A stretch of 53,390 nucleotides of DNA from Brevundimonas sp. UBA5936 (lineage in GTDB: Bacteria > Pseudomonadota > Alphaproteobacteria > Caulobacterales > Caulobacteraceae): NCBI GenBank assembly GCA_002430835.1, contig DJDA01000112.1, positions 664-54,053 on the forward strand, read 5' to 3'. Below the pieces are notes generated by a model. The model was given only the letters and a program-made list of their open reading frames with translations. It had not been told where the DNA came from and searched no databases. Position numbers and translations under genes: made by a program. Position 1 is the first letter of the stretch; every line of letters starts with the position of its first letter. Shown piece by piece: positions 34,243 to 42,753 of this stretch.

Positions 34243-34390
34243 CTCCCTCCCCTTTATGGGGAGGGTGGCTGAGGCCGAAGGCCGAAGTCGGGTGGGGGCG
34301 GCGAGGCTATTCTAACGCAGCGCCCAGGATCGCCTGGCCCTCCCCACCCGGTCGCTTCGCGACCACCCTCCCCATGAAGGGGAGGGAGAG
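34243..34390. repeat. paired palindromic repeat (family D) between convergent genes
   Basis: Arms at 34243-34268 and 34363-34390 are inverted copies of a CTCCC-CTCCCC...GGGGAGGG element. Inner segments (GGTGGGG near 34295 and CCCCACCC near 34342) extend the pairing, as does GTCGCTTCGCGAC at 34351. The design matches the family C element at 25317-25446. It occupies the gap between the convergent M48 protease and bpt genes. Confidence 0.8.
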
Positions 34391-34400
34391 GCGCGTTGCG

Positions 34401-35138
34401 TTATTCTTCTAGCCGCTCCCAGCCCCAGGGTCGCAATGCCTCTAGCGGGCGGAACTCGGCCTTGTAGTCCATCTTGGGCGAGCCCTGGACCCAGTAGCCG
34501 AGATAGACGTAGGGCAGCCCCACCGTCTCGGCCTGATGCAGGTGGTCGAGGATGGCGAACCGGCCCAGGCTGCGACGCTCCAGATCCGGGTCGAAGAAGC
34601 TGTAGACCATCGACAGGCCGTCATGCAGCAAATCGGTCAGGCAGACGCCGACCAGGCGGCCGGGGCCGTCATCCTCGCTGGGCAGGCGGTACTCGATTAG
34701 ATGGGTGCGTACGGCGGTGTCCTCGACCATCGACACATAGTCCAGCCAGTTCATGTCGCTCATGCCGCCGCCGGGGTGGCGGGCGTTCAGATAGCGGCGC
34801 AGCAGGTCGAACTGCTCCATCGTCGCCTCGGCCTCGACCAGGCCGCGCGACAGGTCGGCGTTGCGCGCCAGGATGCGACGGCGTGAGCGCGAGAGTTTGA
34901 AGTCCGCCACCGGAATCCGCACCGAGACGCAGGCCGCGCAGGCCTCGCAGGCCGGGCGGTAGGCGATGTTCTGACTGCGACGGAACCCGGCCTGGGTCAG
35001 GGCGTCGTTGACGTCGGCCCCGTCGCTGAACGGCAGGTTGGCGAAGACCTTGCGCTCGAACTGACCCGGCAGATAGGGGCAGGGCGCGCTGGCGGTCATG
35101 AAGAAGCGGAGCTGGCGCGAGAAGAAGTGCTGGGTCAC
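34401..35138 (-). CDS. bpt: aspartate/glutamate leucyltransferase
   Basis: A 245-residue enzyme that attaches Leu from Leu-tRNA to N-terminal Asp or Glu, creating a ClpS-recognised N-degron. FFMTASAPCPYLPGQFERKVF and the Cys-rich RPACEACAACVSVRIPV are hallmarks. The C-terminal part (YVYLGYWVQGSPKMDYKAEF, RPLEALRPWGW) is typical of Bpt/ATE-like proteins. The GTG start has GGAGCGA upstream; an internal ATG would cut off the conserved TQHFFSRQLRFF. With aat at 1037 the window holds both known bacterial Leu-transfer enzymes. Confidence 0.95.
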   Translation of the reverse strand: MTQHFFSRQLRFFMTASAPCPYLPGQFERKVFANLPFSDGADVNDALTQAGFRRSQNIAYRPACEACAACVSVRIPVADFKLSRSRRRILARNADLSRGLVEAEATMEQFDLLRRYLNARHPGGGMSDMNWLDYVSMVEDTAVRTHLIEYRLPSEDDGPGRLVGVCLTDLLHDGLSMVYSFFDPDLERRSLGRFAILDHLHQAETVGLPYVYLGYWVQGSPKMDYKAEFRPLEALRPWGWERLEE

Positions 35139-35271
35139 GGCTGTCGCTCCGTGACGGCGTCAACGCCCGCACAGGGGCCGGATGAATAGGCGCGGCTCAT
35201 GTTCTGATTTGGCGCGCAACCGGCCGTTTTCGCAAGCCTTCTTCGCGCGGCGAGCATATCGCCGCGCGCGG

Positions 35272-36174
35272 TCACAGGCTGGTGTCCGTGGGCAGGACCG
35301 GCGCTTCGCGCAGCAGGACGATGGCGATGCGGCGATTGCCCGCCAGGGACGGGTCGTCGGGATAGAGGGGATCGGACCCCGCCTTGCCGGCGACGGAATA
35401 GACCCGGTCGCTGTTCACGCCTGCGCCCTGAAGCGTCAGGCGCGAGGCGTCGGCGCGCGCCGAGGACAGGGGCCAGTCGCCGGGGCTGCTGGCGCGGCTG
35501 GAGCCGGCGACGGCGCTGGTGTGGCCGGTGATGGAGATGCGGTTGGGCAGTTGGTTGATCACCTTGGCCACGGCGCGCAGCAGCAGCTGGGCGCGCGGAT
35601 TGGGACGCGAGGAGCCGTTCTCGAACATCGAGCGGCCTTCCTGATCGACCAACTGGATGCGCAGGCCCTCGGGCGTCTGGTCGATGATCAGCTGTTTCGA
35701 CAACTCGGCCAGTTCCGGCATGGACTGCATGGCCTGGCGCAGGGATTCGGCGGCGCTGGCGAAGTCGGCGGCCTCGCGCCGGGCGATCTCGGCGCGCAGG
35801 GCGGCTTCGCTGGCCGAGGCCAGGTTGGAGTTCTGACCCGCTTCCTGCGGGGCGTCGGGGGCCTCGGGGGCCAGCTGTTCGATCACGGCGTTGGAGCCCG
35901 CGCCCTTGGCTCCTTCAGAATCGCCCAGCGAGGTGCCGCCCAGGATGCCGCCGGAGCCCGAGGTCGAGGCCGAGACGTTGGCCGGGGCGAAATATTCGGC
36001 GATGCCGCGCTTCTGCTCCGGATCGGTCGTGTTGATCAGCCACATCAGCAGGAAGAAGGCCATCATGGCGGTGACGAAGTCGGCGTAGGCCACCTTCCAC
36101 GCGCCGCCGTGGTGGCCGTGTCCGGCAACCTTCTTCACCTTCTTGATCAGGATCGGGCGATCGTTCAGCGCCAT
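35272..36174 (-). CDS. motB: flagellar motor protein MotB
   Basis: A 300-residue stator subunit. The single membrane helix lies in YADFVTAMMAFFLLMWLIN, with D32 the proton-binding aspartate. A long Gly/Ser/Ala linker is followed by an OmpA-like peptidoglycan-binding domain (ISITGHTSAVAG, LSSARADASRLTLQGAGV, GNRRIAIVLLRE). It stands alone, without motA beside it, as in Caulobacter. It is divergent from the flavin reductase gene. Confidence 0.95.
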   Translation of the reverse strand: MALNDRPILIKKVKKVAGHGHHGGAWKVAYADFVTAMMAFFLLMWLINTTDPEQKRGIAEYFAPANVSASTSGSGGILGGTSLGDSEGAKGAGSNAVIEQLAPEAPDAPQEAGQNSNLASASEAALRAEIARREAADFASAAESLRQAMQSMPELAELSKQLIIDQTPEGLRIQLVDQEGRSMFENGSSRPNPRAQLLLRAVAKVINQLPNRISITGHTSAVAGSSRASSPGDWPLSSARADASRLTLQGAGVNSDRVYSVAGKAGSDPLYPDDPSLAGNRRIAIVLLREAPVLPTDTSL

Positions 36175-36296
36175 GGGGCGGGTCCGTCTTAACCGTGTTC
36201 GTTCGCCCTAAATCCCATGCGGGGCTTAAGAAGCGGTTGCAGTGAGATGCGACGGCGCGCCGCGCCCTTGCCGATGCGGGCTTCACGGCCTAGCTG

Positions 36297-36809
36297 ATGG
36301 CCATGTCACAGTCGCCCGCTTCCCCCGCCGCTGATTTCGATGCTCGCGCCTATCGTCGGGCGCTGGGCGGGTTTGCGACCGGGGTGTGCGTGGTTACGGC
36401 CCATACCGTCGACGGGCCGCTGGGGATAACGGTGAACAGCTTCACCTCCGTCTCGCTGGATCCGCCGCTGGTGCTGTGGTGCATGGACATCAAGTCCGAC
36501 CGTCATGACGCCTTCGCCGGGGCGGACCGGTTCGCGGTGCATATGCTGCCGGTCGAGGATCAGGCCATGTCGGACCGCTTCGCCTGGGGCGTGTGCCGCC
36601 TGTCGGACGATGAGTTCGCGGTCGATGATCCCGAACCGCCGCGCCTGCTGAACGCCGTGACGCGCCTGACATGCCGGACGCACGACCGCATCGTCATGGG
36701 CGACCACCTGGTCATCGTCGGCCGGGTCGAGGCGTTCGATACCCGACCGGGCGACGCTCTGACCTATTTCCGCGGGAAGTACGGCAAGGCCGCCGATCCG
36801 ACGGCCTGA
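36297..36809 (+). CDS. flavin reductase-like FMN-binding protein
   Basis: A 170-residue protein. ALGGFATGVCVVTAHTVDG, GITVNSFTSVSLDPPLVLWC and the later FRGKYGKA belong to the flavin reductase (split-barrel FMN) family, which supplies reduced flavin to two-component monooxygenases. No monooxygenase gene lies next to it, so the partner is unknown. ATGs at 36297 and 36303 are both possible. It is convergent with hemB. Confidence 0.92.
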   Translation: MAMSQSPASPAADFDARAYRRALGGFATGVCVVTAHTVDGPLGITVNSFTSVSLDPPLVLWCMDIKSDRHDAFAGADRFAVHMLPVEDQAMSDRFAWGVCRLSDDEFAVDDPEPPRLLNAVTRLTCRTHDRIVMGDHLVIVGRVEAFDTRPGDALTYFRGKYGKAADPTA

Positions 36810-36824
36810 GCCTTTGCGCGGGCT

Positions 36825-37826
36825 TCAGCCCATCATCCGGGCCGCTTGCGGCGCGAAGTAGCTGATGACGCCGGACGCCCCCGCGCGCTTGAAGGCGTGC
36901 AGGCTTTCGAGGATGGCGCGGTCGGGGTCCAGCCAGCCGTTGGCGAAGGCGGCCTGCATCATCGCGTACTCGCCGGACACCTGATAGGCGAAGGTCGGCA
37001 CCTTGAACGTCTGCGACACCAGCCGGACGATGTCGAGGTAAGGCAGGCCCGGCTTGACGATCAGGGCGTCGGCGCCTTCCGACAGGTCCATCGCCACCTC
37101 GCGCAGGGCCTCCTCGGCGTTGGCGAAGTCCATCTGATAGGTCTTCTTGTCGCCGGTCAGCGACTTGGACGAGCCGACCGCGTCGCGATAGGGGCCGTAG
37201 AAGGCCGAGGCGTATTTGGCCGCATAGCTGATGATCAGGGTGTCGCTGAGGCCATTGGCCTCCAGCGCCTCGCGGATGGCCTGGACGCGGCCGTCCATCA
37301 TGTCGGACGGGGCCACGGCGTCGGCGCCCGCATGGGCGTGGATGAAGGCCTGTTCGGCCAGCCGCTCCAGCGTCGGGTCGTTGACGATGCGGCCGTTCTC
37401 CAGAACGCCGTCGTGGCCGTGGTCGGTGTAGCAGTCCAGCGCCACGTCGGTCATGACGCCGATCTCGGGCGCGGCGTCCTTGATGGCGCGGATGCAGTCG
37501 GGGATCAGGCCGTCCGGGTCGGTGGCGGCGGTGGCGATATTATCCTTCAGCCCGTCGTTCACATTGGGGAACAGGGCGACCATCGGAATGCCCAGATCGC
37601 GCGCCTCGACGGCGGCCTTGGCGGCCTCCTTGGGCGACAGGCGGAAGACGCCGGGCATGGAGGCGACCGGCTGGCGGTCCTCGTCGCCGTCATGGACGAT
37701 CAGCGGCCAGATCAGATCAGCGGGCGTCAGAGTCGTCTCGGCGACCAAACGGCGCACCCAGGGCTGCGAACGCAGACGACGCGGGCGGGCGTAGGGGAAG
37801 GCGGCGGGCTGGAAGGGCATGGTCAT
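36825..37826 (-). CDS. hemB: delta-aminolevulinic acid dehydratase (porphobilinogen synthase)
   Basis: A 333-residue enzyme that condenses two 5-aminolevulinate molecules in tetrapyrrole synthesis. The Schiff-base lysine blocks are ISYAAKYASAFYGPYRDA and DALIVKPGLPYLDIV. The metal region reads DVALDCYTDHGHDG, the magnesium-type form without the three-cysteine zinc site. It begins with MTMPF; the second ATG is also possible. A palindromic repeat lies in its upstream region, shared with the divergent acyl-CoA dehydrogenase. Confidence 0.97.
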   Translation of the reverse strand: MTMPFQPAAFPYARPRRLRSQPWVRRLVAETTLTPADLIWPLIVHDGDEDRQPVASMPGVFRLSPKEAAKAAVEARDLGIPMVALFPNVNDGLKDNIATAATDPDGLIPDCIRAIKDAAPEIGVMTDVALDCYTDHGHDGVLENGRIVNDPTLERLAEQAFIHAHAGADAVAPSDMMDGRVQAIREALEANGLSDTLIISYAAKYASAFYGPYRDAVGSSKSLTGDKKTYQMDFANAEEALREVAMDLSEGADALIVKPGLPYLDIVRLVSQTFKVPTFAYQVSGEYAMMQAAFANGWLDPDRAILESLHAFKRAGASGVISYFAPQAARMMG

Positions 37827-37897
37827 GCGCGCGGCTTAAAACAAAGCGCGGGGAGAGGCAAAAGGCGAACTGTCCACCCTATGCTCGACCTATCTCC

Positions 37898-37927
37898 CGC
37901 TCATCCCGGCGTCCGCCGGGATGAGCG
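37898..37927. repeat. 30-bp perfect palindrome (family A)
   Basis: CGCTCATCCCGGCG-TC-CGCCGGGATGAGCG forms a 14-bp stem with only two central bases. It is the same element as the arms at 6439-6544. Here it lies between divergent genes (hemB and acyl-CoA dehydrogenase), so it cannot simply be a terminator; if transcribed it would be in one gene's leader. Confidence 0.9.
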
Positions 37928-38031
37928 GAAATCTAGGGCGGGAGCCGACAGCAAGGTGACGCGCGCCCCGCCACCCGTTAGAAGCGCCCCGAACGCCCCG
38001 TCAGAGGGCAGGCTGTAACGCGGGAGCTTTC

Positions 38032-39168
38032 ATGGACTTCGCCCTCACCGACGATCAACGCGCCATTCAGGACGCGGCCCGCGCCTTCGCAGAGGCCGAG
38101 CTGGCCCCGCACTCGGCCCGCTGGGACGAGGACAAGCACTTCCCGGTCGACGTGCTGAAGGCCGCCGCCGAGATGGGCTTCGCCGGCATCTATACGGGCG
38201 AGGAACACGGCGGCATGGGCCTAGGCCGTGTCGAAGCGGCGGTGATCTTTGAAGAGCTGTCACGCGGCGATGTGGCGACGGCGGCCTTCATCTCGATCCA
38301 CAACATGGCGACGTGGATGATCGATAAGTTCGGCTCGGACGAGCTGCGGGCGCGCTTCGTGCCCTCGCTGGTCGGGATGGAGAAGATCGCCAGCTACTGC
38401 CTGACCGAGCCGGGCTCGGGCTCGGACGCAGCAGCGCTGCGGACGACGGCGGTGCGCGACGGCGACCACTATGTGCTGAACGGCGCCAAGGCCTTTATCT
38501 CGGGCGCCGGGACGTCGGACGTCTATGTCGTCATGGTCCGCACGGGCGGCGAGGGGCCCAAGGGCGTCTCGACCATCGTGGTCGAGGCGGGAACGCCCGG
38601 CCTGTCTTTCGGCGCCAATGAGAAAAAGATGGGCTGGAACGCCCAGCCGACCGCCGTGGTCAGCTTCGACGACTGCCGGGTGCCGGTCGCCAATCTGGTG
38701 GGCGAGGAAGGCGCGGGCTTCAAATACGCCATGGCCGGTCTGGACGGCGGGCGCCTGAACATCGCCGCCTGCTCGCTGGGCGGGGCGCGTCTGGCGCTGG
38801 AGGCGGCGCAGGAATACGTCGCCGGCCGCAAGCAGTTCGGCCAGGCCATCGGCCAGTTCCAGAACACCCAGTTCGAGCTGGCGGACATGGCCACGGACCT
38901 TGAGGCCGCCCGCCTGATGGTGCTGCGCGGCGCCTGGGCCATCGACACCGGCCACCCGGAAAAGACCAAATGGTGCGCCATGGCCAAGCGCCTGACGACC
39001 GACGCCTGCTTCCAGATCGCCGATCAGGCGCTGCAACTGCACGGCGGCTATGGCTATCTGAAGGACTACCCGCTGGAGCGGATCGTGCGCGACCTGCGCG
39101 TTCACCGCATCCTGGAAGGCACCAATGAGATCATGCGCGTGATCGTGGCGCGCGAACTGGCGCGCTAG
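38032..39168 (+). CDS. acyl-CoA dehydrogenase, isobutyryl-CoA dehydrogenase-like
   Basis: A 378-residue FAD enzyme. ASYCLTEPGSGSDAAAL is the FAD/substrate signature and ILEGTNEIMRVIVAREL closes the protein. GANEKKMGWNAQPTAVV resembles ACAD8, the isobutyryl-CoA dehydrogenase of valine breakdown. The nearby 3-hydroxyisobutyryl-CoA hydrolase gene supports that assignment, though other branched substrates cannot be excluded. GGGAG before the ATG fits a normal ribosome-binding site. Confidence 0.92.
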   Translation: MDFALTDDQRAIQDAARAFAEAELAPHSARWDEDKHFPVDVLKAAAEMGFAGIYTGEEHGGMGLGRVEAAVIFEELSRGDVATAAFISIHNMATWMIDKFGSDELRARFVPSLVGMEKIASYCLTEPGSGSDAAALRTTAVRDGDHYVLNGAKAFISGAGTSDVYVVMVRTGGEGPKGVSTIVVEAGTPGLSFGANEKKMGWNAQPTAVVSFDDCRVPVANLVGEEGAGFKYAMAGLDGGRLNIAACSLGGARLALEAAQEYVAGRKQFGQAIGQFQNTQFELADMATDLEAARLMVLRGAWAIDTGHPEKTKWCAMAKRLTTDACFQIADQALQLHGGYGYLKDYPLERIVRDLRVHRILEGTNEIMRVIVARELAR

Positions 39169-39171
39169 GCG

Positions 39172-39603
39172 TCAGCCGCAGCGCCTTGCAAGGTTCACCA
39201 GCGCGGCGGACTGGCCCAGATACCACGGCTCGTCCGCCTCGTTCGGGGCGTCCAGGTCCACGTTGCGCGCCTGTTTCAACGCCGCCTTGCCTTCGGGCGA
39301 CAGGGTGTAGACCTGCCGGTTCATGTCATCGACCGAGGGCGTCAGCCGGTAATCTGCGCCGTCGACCGTCAGGGCCAGCGCGCGGGCGGCGGGGGCGGGC
39401 GATCCTGGAAAGTCATAGAAATACTGGAACGTGACCTGGTCGCCTGCACAGTGCGCGCGGGTGATGACCGAGGTGAAGTTCCAGTTCAGGAAGCTGGCCA
39501 CCGTGCCTTCGCCCGATATGTCGTGCGTCACCCACTGCGCGCTTCTTTCATCGGCCGGAGCGGCGGTCAGGGTCAGGGCGGCGGTCATCGCGGCGATGAG
39601 CAT
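39172..39603 (-). CDS. hypothetical secreted protein
   Basis: A 143-residue protein starting MLIAAMTAALTLTAAPADE, a signal peptide. The mature part has two cysteines (THAHC-like ITRAHCAGDQV and the final ARRCG) that might form a disulfide in the periplasm. I recognise no family. It lies between two convergently or divergently placed valine-catabolism genes on the opposite strand, only 3 bp from the acyl-CoA dehydrogenase stop. A longer start at 39663 would destroy the signal peptide. Confidence 0.7.
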   Translation of the reverse strand: MLIAAMTAALTLTAAPADERSAQWVTHDISGEGTVASFLNWNFTSVITRAHCAGDQVTFQYFYDFPGSPAPAARALALTVDGADYRLTPSVDDMNRQVYTLSPEGKAALKQARNVDLDAPNEADEPWYLGQSAALVNLARRCG

Positions 39604-39712
39604 GGGGCAGGTCTTTCGTGAACGAGACGGAGCCATACCAACGCTGCTGCAGCGCGAATGCAAGACGCCACTTCGGCTTTACCCGCGACGGCCCCGGCTC
39701 TAGACGCAAGAC

Positions 39713-40768
39713 ATGAGCACTGAATCTGAAGTCATCACCCGCATCGAGAATGGTGTCGGCCGCATCACCCTGAACCGGCCCAAGGCGATCCACGCCCTGA
39801 ACCGGGCCATGTGCGAGGCGATGATCGAGGCCCTGCTGGCCTGGCGCGCGGACGACGCGGTTCAGTCGGTGCTGATCGACCATGCGGGCGAGCGCGGCTT
39901 CTGCGCGGGCGGCGACATCCGCATGATCGCCGAGAGCGGGGCAGGGGATGCGTCCGAGGCCAAGGCCTTCTTCAAGGCCGAGTATCAGTTGAACCATCTG
40001 ATGTTCGTCTATCCCAAGCCGATCACGGCGGTGGTGGACGGAATCGTCATGGGCGGGGGCGTGGGCATCAGCGAGCCTGCCGACGTCCGCATCGCCACCG
40101 AGCGCACTACCTACGCCATGCCTGAAACCGGCATCGGCCTGTTCCCCGATGTGGGCGGCGGCTGGTTCCTGCCGCGCCTACCGGGTCAGACGGGCGTGTG
40201 GCTGGCCCTGACCGGCGCGCGGCTGAGGGCGGCGGATACGGTGGCGCTGGGCATCCACACCCATTTCGTGCCGAGCGAGGGCGTCGAGAGCCTGAAGGCC
40301 GAACTGCTGGCCGCGTCCGCCGACCCGAAGGCGGTCGCCGACCGCGCCGCCGGGGACGCCGGGCCGTCGCCGTTGGCCCCGCACCGCCAGGCCATCGACC
40401 GCCTGTTCGCCTTCGACACGGTTGAAGAGATCGTCGCCGCCCTTCAGGTCGACGGTTCGGACTGGGCGCTGAAGCAACTCGACATCCTGAATACCAAGTC
40501 GCCGCAGTCGCTGAAGGTGTCGCTGCGCCAGATCCGCACCGGGGCGACGCTGACCGACTTCGCCGACAACATGGCGATGGAATACGCCCTGGGCGGGCGC
40601 GTGGTTCAGACGCATGACTTCCAGGAAGGCGTGCGCGCCGTCATCATCGACAAGGACAACGCCCCCCAATGGTCGCCGGCCGAGCTTTCTTCGGTTTCGG
40701 ACGCCCAGATCGAGGCCCTGTTCGCGCCGCTGCCCGTCGATGAGGCATGGAAACCGCTGATCGGCTGA
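39713..40768 (+). CDS. 3-hydroxyisobutyryl-CoA hydrolase
   Basis: A 351-residue crotonase-fold enzyme. GERGFCAGGDIRMIAE is the oxyanion-hole block. MPETGIGLFPDVGGGWFLPRL is the HIBCH-type signature, and the C-terminal HDFQEGVRAVIIDKDNAP-W is also typical. It hydrolyses 3-hydroxyisobutyryl-CoA in valine degradation, two steps after the product of the acyl-CoA dehydrogenase nearby. A -10-like CTCTAGAC ends only about 8 bases before the ATG, so the mRNA may have almost no leader. Confidence 0.93.
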   Translation: MSTESEVITRIENGVGRITLNRPKAIHALNRAMCEAMIEALLAWRADDAVQSVLIDHAGERGFCAGGDIRMIAESGAGDASEAKAFFKAEYQLNHLMFVYPKPITAVVDGIVMGGGVGISEPADVRIATERTTYAMPETGIGLFPDVGGGWFLPRLPGQTGVWLALTGARLRAADTVALGIHTHFVPSEGVESLKAELLAASADPKAVADRAAGDAGPSPLAPHRQAIDRLFAFDTVEEIVAALQVDGSDWALKQLDILNTKSPQSLKVSLRQIRTGATLTDFADNMAMEYALGGRVVQTHDFQEGVRAVIIDKDNAPQWSPAELSSVSDAQIEALFAPLPVDEAWKPLIG

Positions 40769-40784
40769 TTTCGCGCAAGCTTCA

Positions 40785-40813
40785 TTGTTCAGGGCGGGGG
40801 AAAAGCCTATCTT
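40785..40813 (+). promoter_or_regulatory. candidate promoter giving a leaderless DAHP synthase mRNA
   Basis: TTGTTC (40785-40790), exactly 17 bp, then TATCTT (40808-40813). The first transcribed base would fall at about 40820, which is the A of the DAHP synthase ATG. No ribosome-binding site precedes that ATG. Leaderless mRNAs are frequent in Caulobacter. Confidence 0.5.
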
Positions 40814-40819
40814 GCCGGC

Positions 40820-42190
40820 ATGAGTAAGCGCTGGACCCCAGAATCCTGGAGAAACAAGCCCGTCCTGCATATGCCGACGGACTATCCGGACGCCGCCGAA
40901 TTGGCGCGCGTCGAAGACGAGCTGCGCGCGATGCCGCCCCTCGTCTTTGCCGGCGAGGCGCGCAAGCTTACGGACCATCTGGCCCAGGTCGAGGCGGGGA
41001 ACGCCTTCCTGCTGCAAGGCGGCGACTGCGCCGAGAGCTTCAAGGAGTTCTCGACCGACAACATCCGCGATACCTTCCGCCTGATCCTGCAGATGGCGGT
41101 GGTGCTGACCTTCGCCGGCCGCAAGCCGGTGGTCAAGGTCGGCCGCATCGCCGGTCAGTTCGCCAAGCCGCGCTCGTCCCCGGTCGAGGAGATCGGCGGG
41201 GTCGAGCTGCCGTCCTATCGCGGCGACATCATCAACGGCATGGGCTTCACGCCGGAAGAGCGCATGCCCGATCCGCAGCGCCTGCTCCGCGCCTATAACC
41301 AGTCGGCCTCGACGCTGAACCTGCTGCGCGCCTTTGCGGGCGGGGGATACGCCGACCTGTACAACATCCACCGCTGGACGCTGGGCTTCGCCGACGACGG
41401 CGCGGGCGCGGCCTATCGCGAGCTGGCCGACAAAATCACCGAGGCCCTGGCCTTCATGGAAGCGGTCGGCGTCACGCCCGAAACGCATCCCGACCTGTCG
41501 CGGGTCGAGGTCTTCACCAGCCACGAAGCCCTGCTGCTGAACGTCGAGAGCGCCCTGACGCGCCTGGACGGCTCGACCGGCGAATGGTTCGACACCTCGG
41601 CCCACATGCTGTGGATCGGTGAGCGCACCCGCCAGCTGGACGGCGCCCACATCGAGTTCATGCGCGGCATCTCCAACCCCATCGGGGTCAAGTGCGGGCC
41701 GACCATGACGGCGGACGACCTGCTGCCGCTGATCGACGCCCTGAACCCGAACAACATCCCCGGCCGCCTGACGCTGATCGGCCGCTTCGGCCACGACAAG
41801 GTGGGCGACCGCCTGCCGGGCCTGATGCGGGCGGTGAAGGCGGCGGGCAAACGCGTCATCTGGTCGATCGACCCGATGCACGGCAATACGCTGAAGGCCG
41901 GCAACGGCTACAAGACCCGGCCCTTCGATCGCGTCATGGGCGAAGTCCGCACATTTATTGATGTTGCGGAGGCCGAGGGCGTCCACCCCGGCGGCGTCCA
42001 TCTGGAAATGACCGGCCAGAACGTCACCGAATGCATCGGCGGCGCCCAGGCGGTCACGGAAGACGACCTGTCGAGCCGTTACCACACCCACTGTGACCCG
42101 CGCCTCAACGCGGATCAGGCGCTGGAGATGGCCTTCCTGGTCGCCGAGCGCCTCAAGGCCGGGCGGCAGGCCCGGTCCGAGGCCGCATGA
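40820..42190 (+). CDS. class II 3-deoxy-7-phosphoheptulonate (DAHP) synthase
   Basis: A 456-residue class II (plant-type) enzyme that joins PEP and erythrose 4-phosphate, the entry to the shikimate pathway. Blocks: LLQGGDCAESFKEFS, KVGRIAGQFAKPRSSP, YNIHRWTLGF, WSIDPMHGNT and GGVHLEMTGQNVTECIGG, which carry PEP- and metal-binding residues. The stop overlaps the prephenate dehydratase start (ATGA), tying entry to the pathway with its Phe branch. Confidence 0.96.
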   Translation: MSKRWTPESWRNKPVLHMPTDYPDAAELARVEDELRAMPPLVFAGEARKLTDHLAQVEAGNAFLLQGGDCAESFKEFSTDNIRDTFRLILQMAVVLTFAGRKPVVKVGRIAGQFAKPRSSPVEEIGGVELPSYRGDIINGMGFTPEERMPDPQRLLRAYNQSASTLNLLRAFAGGGYADLYNIHRWTLGFADDGAGAAYRELADKITEALAFMEAVGVTPETHPDLSRVEVFTSHEALLLNVESALTRLDGSTGEWFDTSAHMLWIGERTRQLDGAHIEFMRGISNPIGVKCGPTMTADDLLPLIDALNPNNIPGRLTLIGRFGHDKVGDRLPGLMRAVKAAGKRVIWSIDPMHGNTLKAGNGYKTRPFDRVMGEVRTFIDVAEAEGVHPGGVHLEMTGQNVTECIGGAQAVTEDDLSSRYHTHCDPRLNADQALEMAFLVAERLKAGRQARSEAA

Positions 42191-42753
42191 CGGCAGAAGA
42201 CGAAACGCCCGGCCGCGTCGCCTATCAGGGCGCGCCGGGCGCCTTCAGCCATGAGGCCTGCCTCGACCTGCGCCCGTGGGACGAGGCCGTCGGCTTTGAA
42301 ACCTTCCAGGGCGCGATCGACGCCGTCCTGAGCGGCGACTGCCACTGCGCCCTGATCCCCGTCGAGAACTCGACCGTGGGCGTGGTCGAGCCTGCGGCCA
42401 CCCTGGTGCGGCAAGCGGGACTGGTCGAGGTCAGCGAGGCCTGGCGGCCGATCCGCCTGGCTCTGTTGGGCGCGCCTGACGCGCGTCTGTCGGACGTGAA
42501 GACGGCCGAGAGCCACCCTGTCGCCCTGCAGCAGTGCTCCAAGGCGCTGAACGAGATGAAGATCGCGGCGGTCGAGGTGTTCGACACCGGGGGCGCCGCC
42601 GCCGCCGTGGCTGAGGCGGACGACGTGACGCGCGCCGCCGTGGCGCCCGCCCGCGCGGCCGAGGTCTATGGGTTGGTGGTTCTGCGCAACGATTTGCAGG
42701 ATTTCAGCGACAACCGGACCCGTTTTGTCCTGTTCACGGCCCCTCAGGGTTGA
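42187..42753 (+). CDS. prephenate dehydratase lacking the ACT domain
   Basis: A 188-residue protein that makes phenylpyruvate from prephenate. VAYQGAPGAFSHEA opens it, ALIPVENSTVGVV is in the middle, and NRTRFVLF (177-183) carries the catalytic Thr-Arg-Phe motif. It stops eight residues later. Usual PheA/PDT proteins of about 280 residues continue into an ACT domain that binds Phe for feedback inhibition. No ACT sequence exists downstream in any frame, so this is a naturally short form rather than a recent frameshift. It is coupled to DAHP synthase by an ATGA overlap. Confidence 0.9.
   Translation: MTAEDETPGRVAYQGAPGAFSHEACLDLRPWDEAVGFETFQGAIDAVLSGDCHCALIPVENSTVGVVEPAATLVRQAGLVEVSEAWRPIRLALLGAPDARLSDVKTAESHPVALQQCSKALNEMKIAAVEVFDTGGAAAAVAEADDVTRAAVAPARAAEVYGLVVLRNDLQDFSDNRTRFVLFTAPQG

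Noticed and set aside
40178..42091. 637-codon open frame opposite DAHP synthase
   Set aside because: Shadow frame spanning two real genes and their gap.
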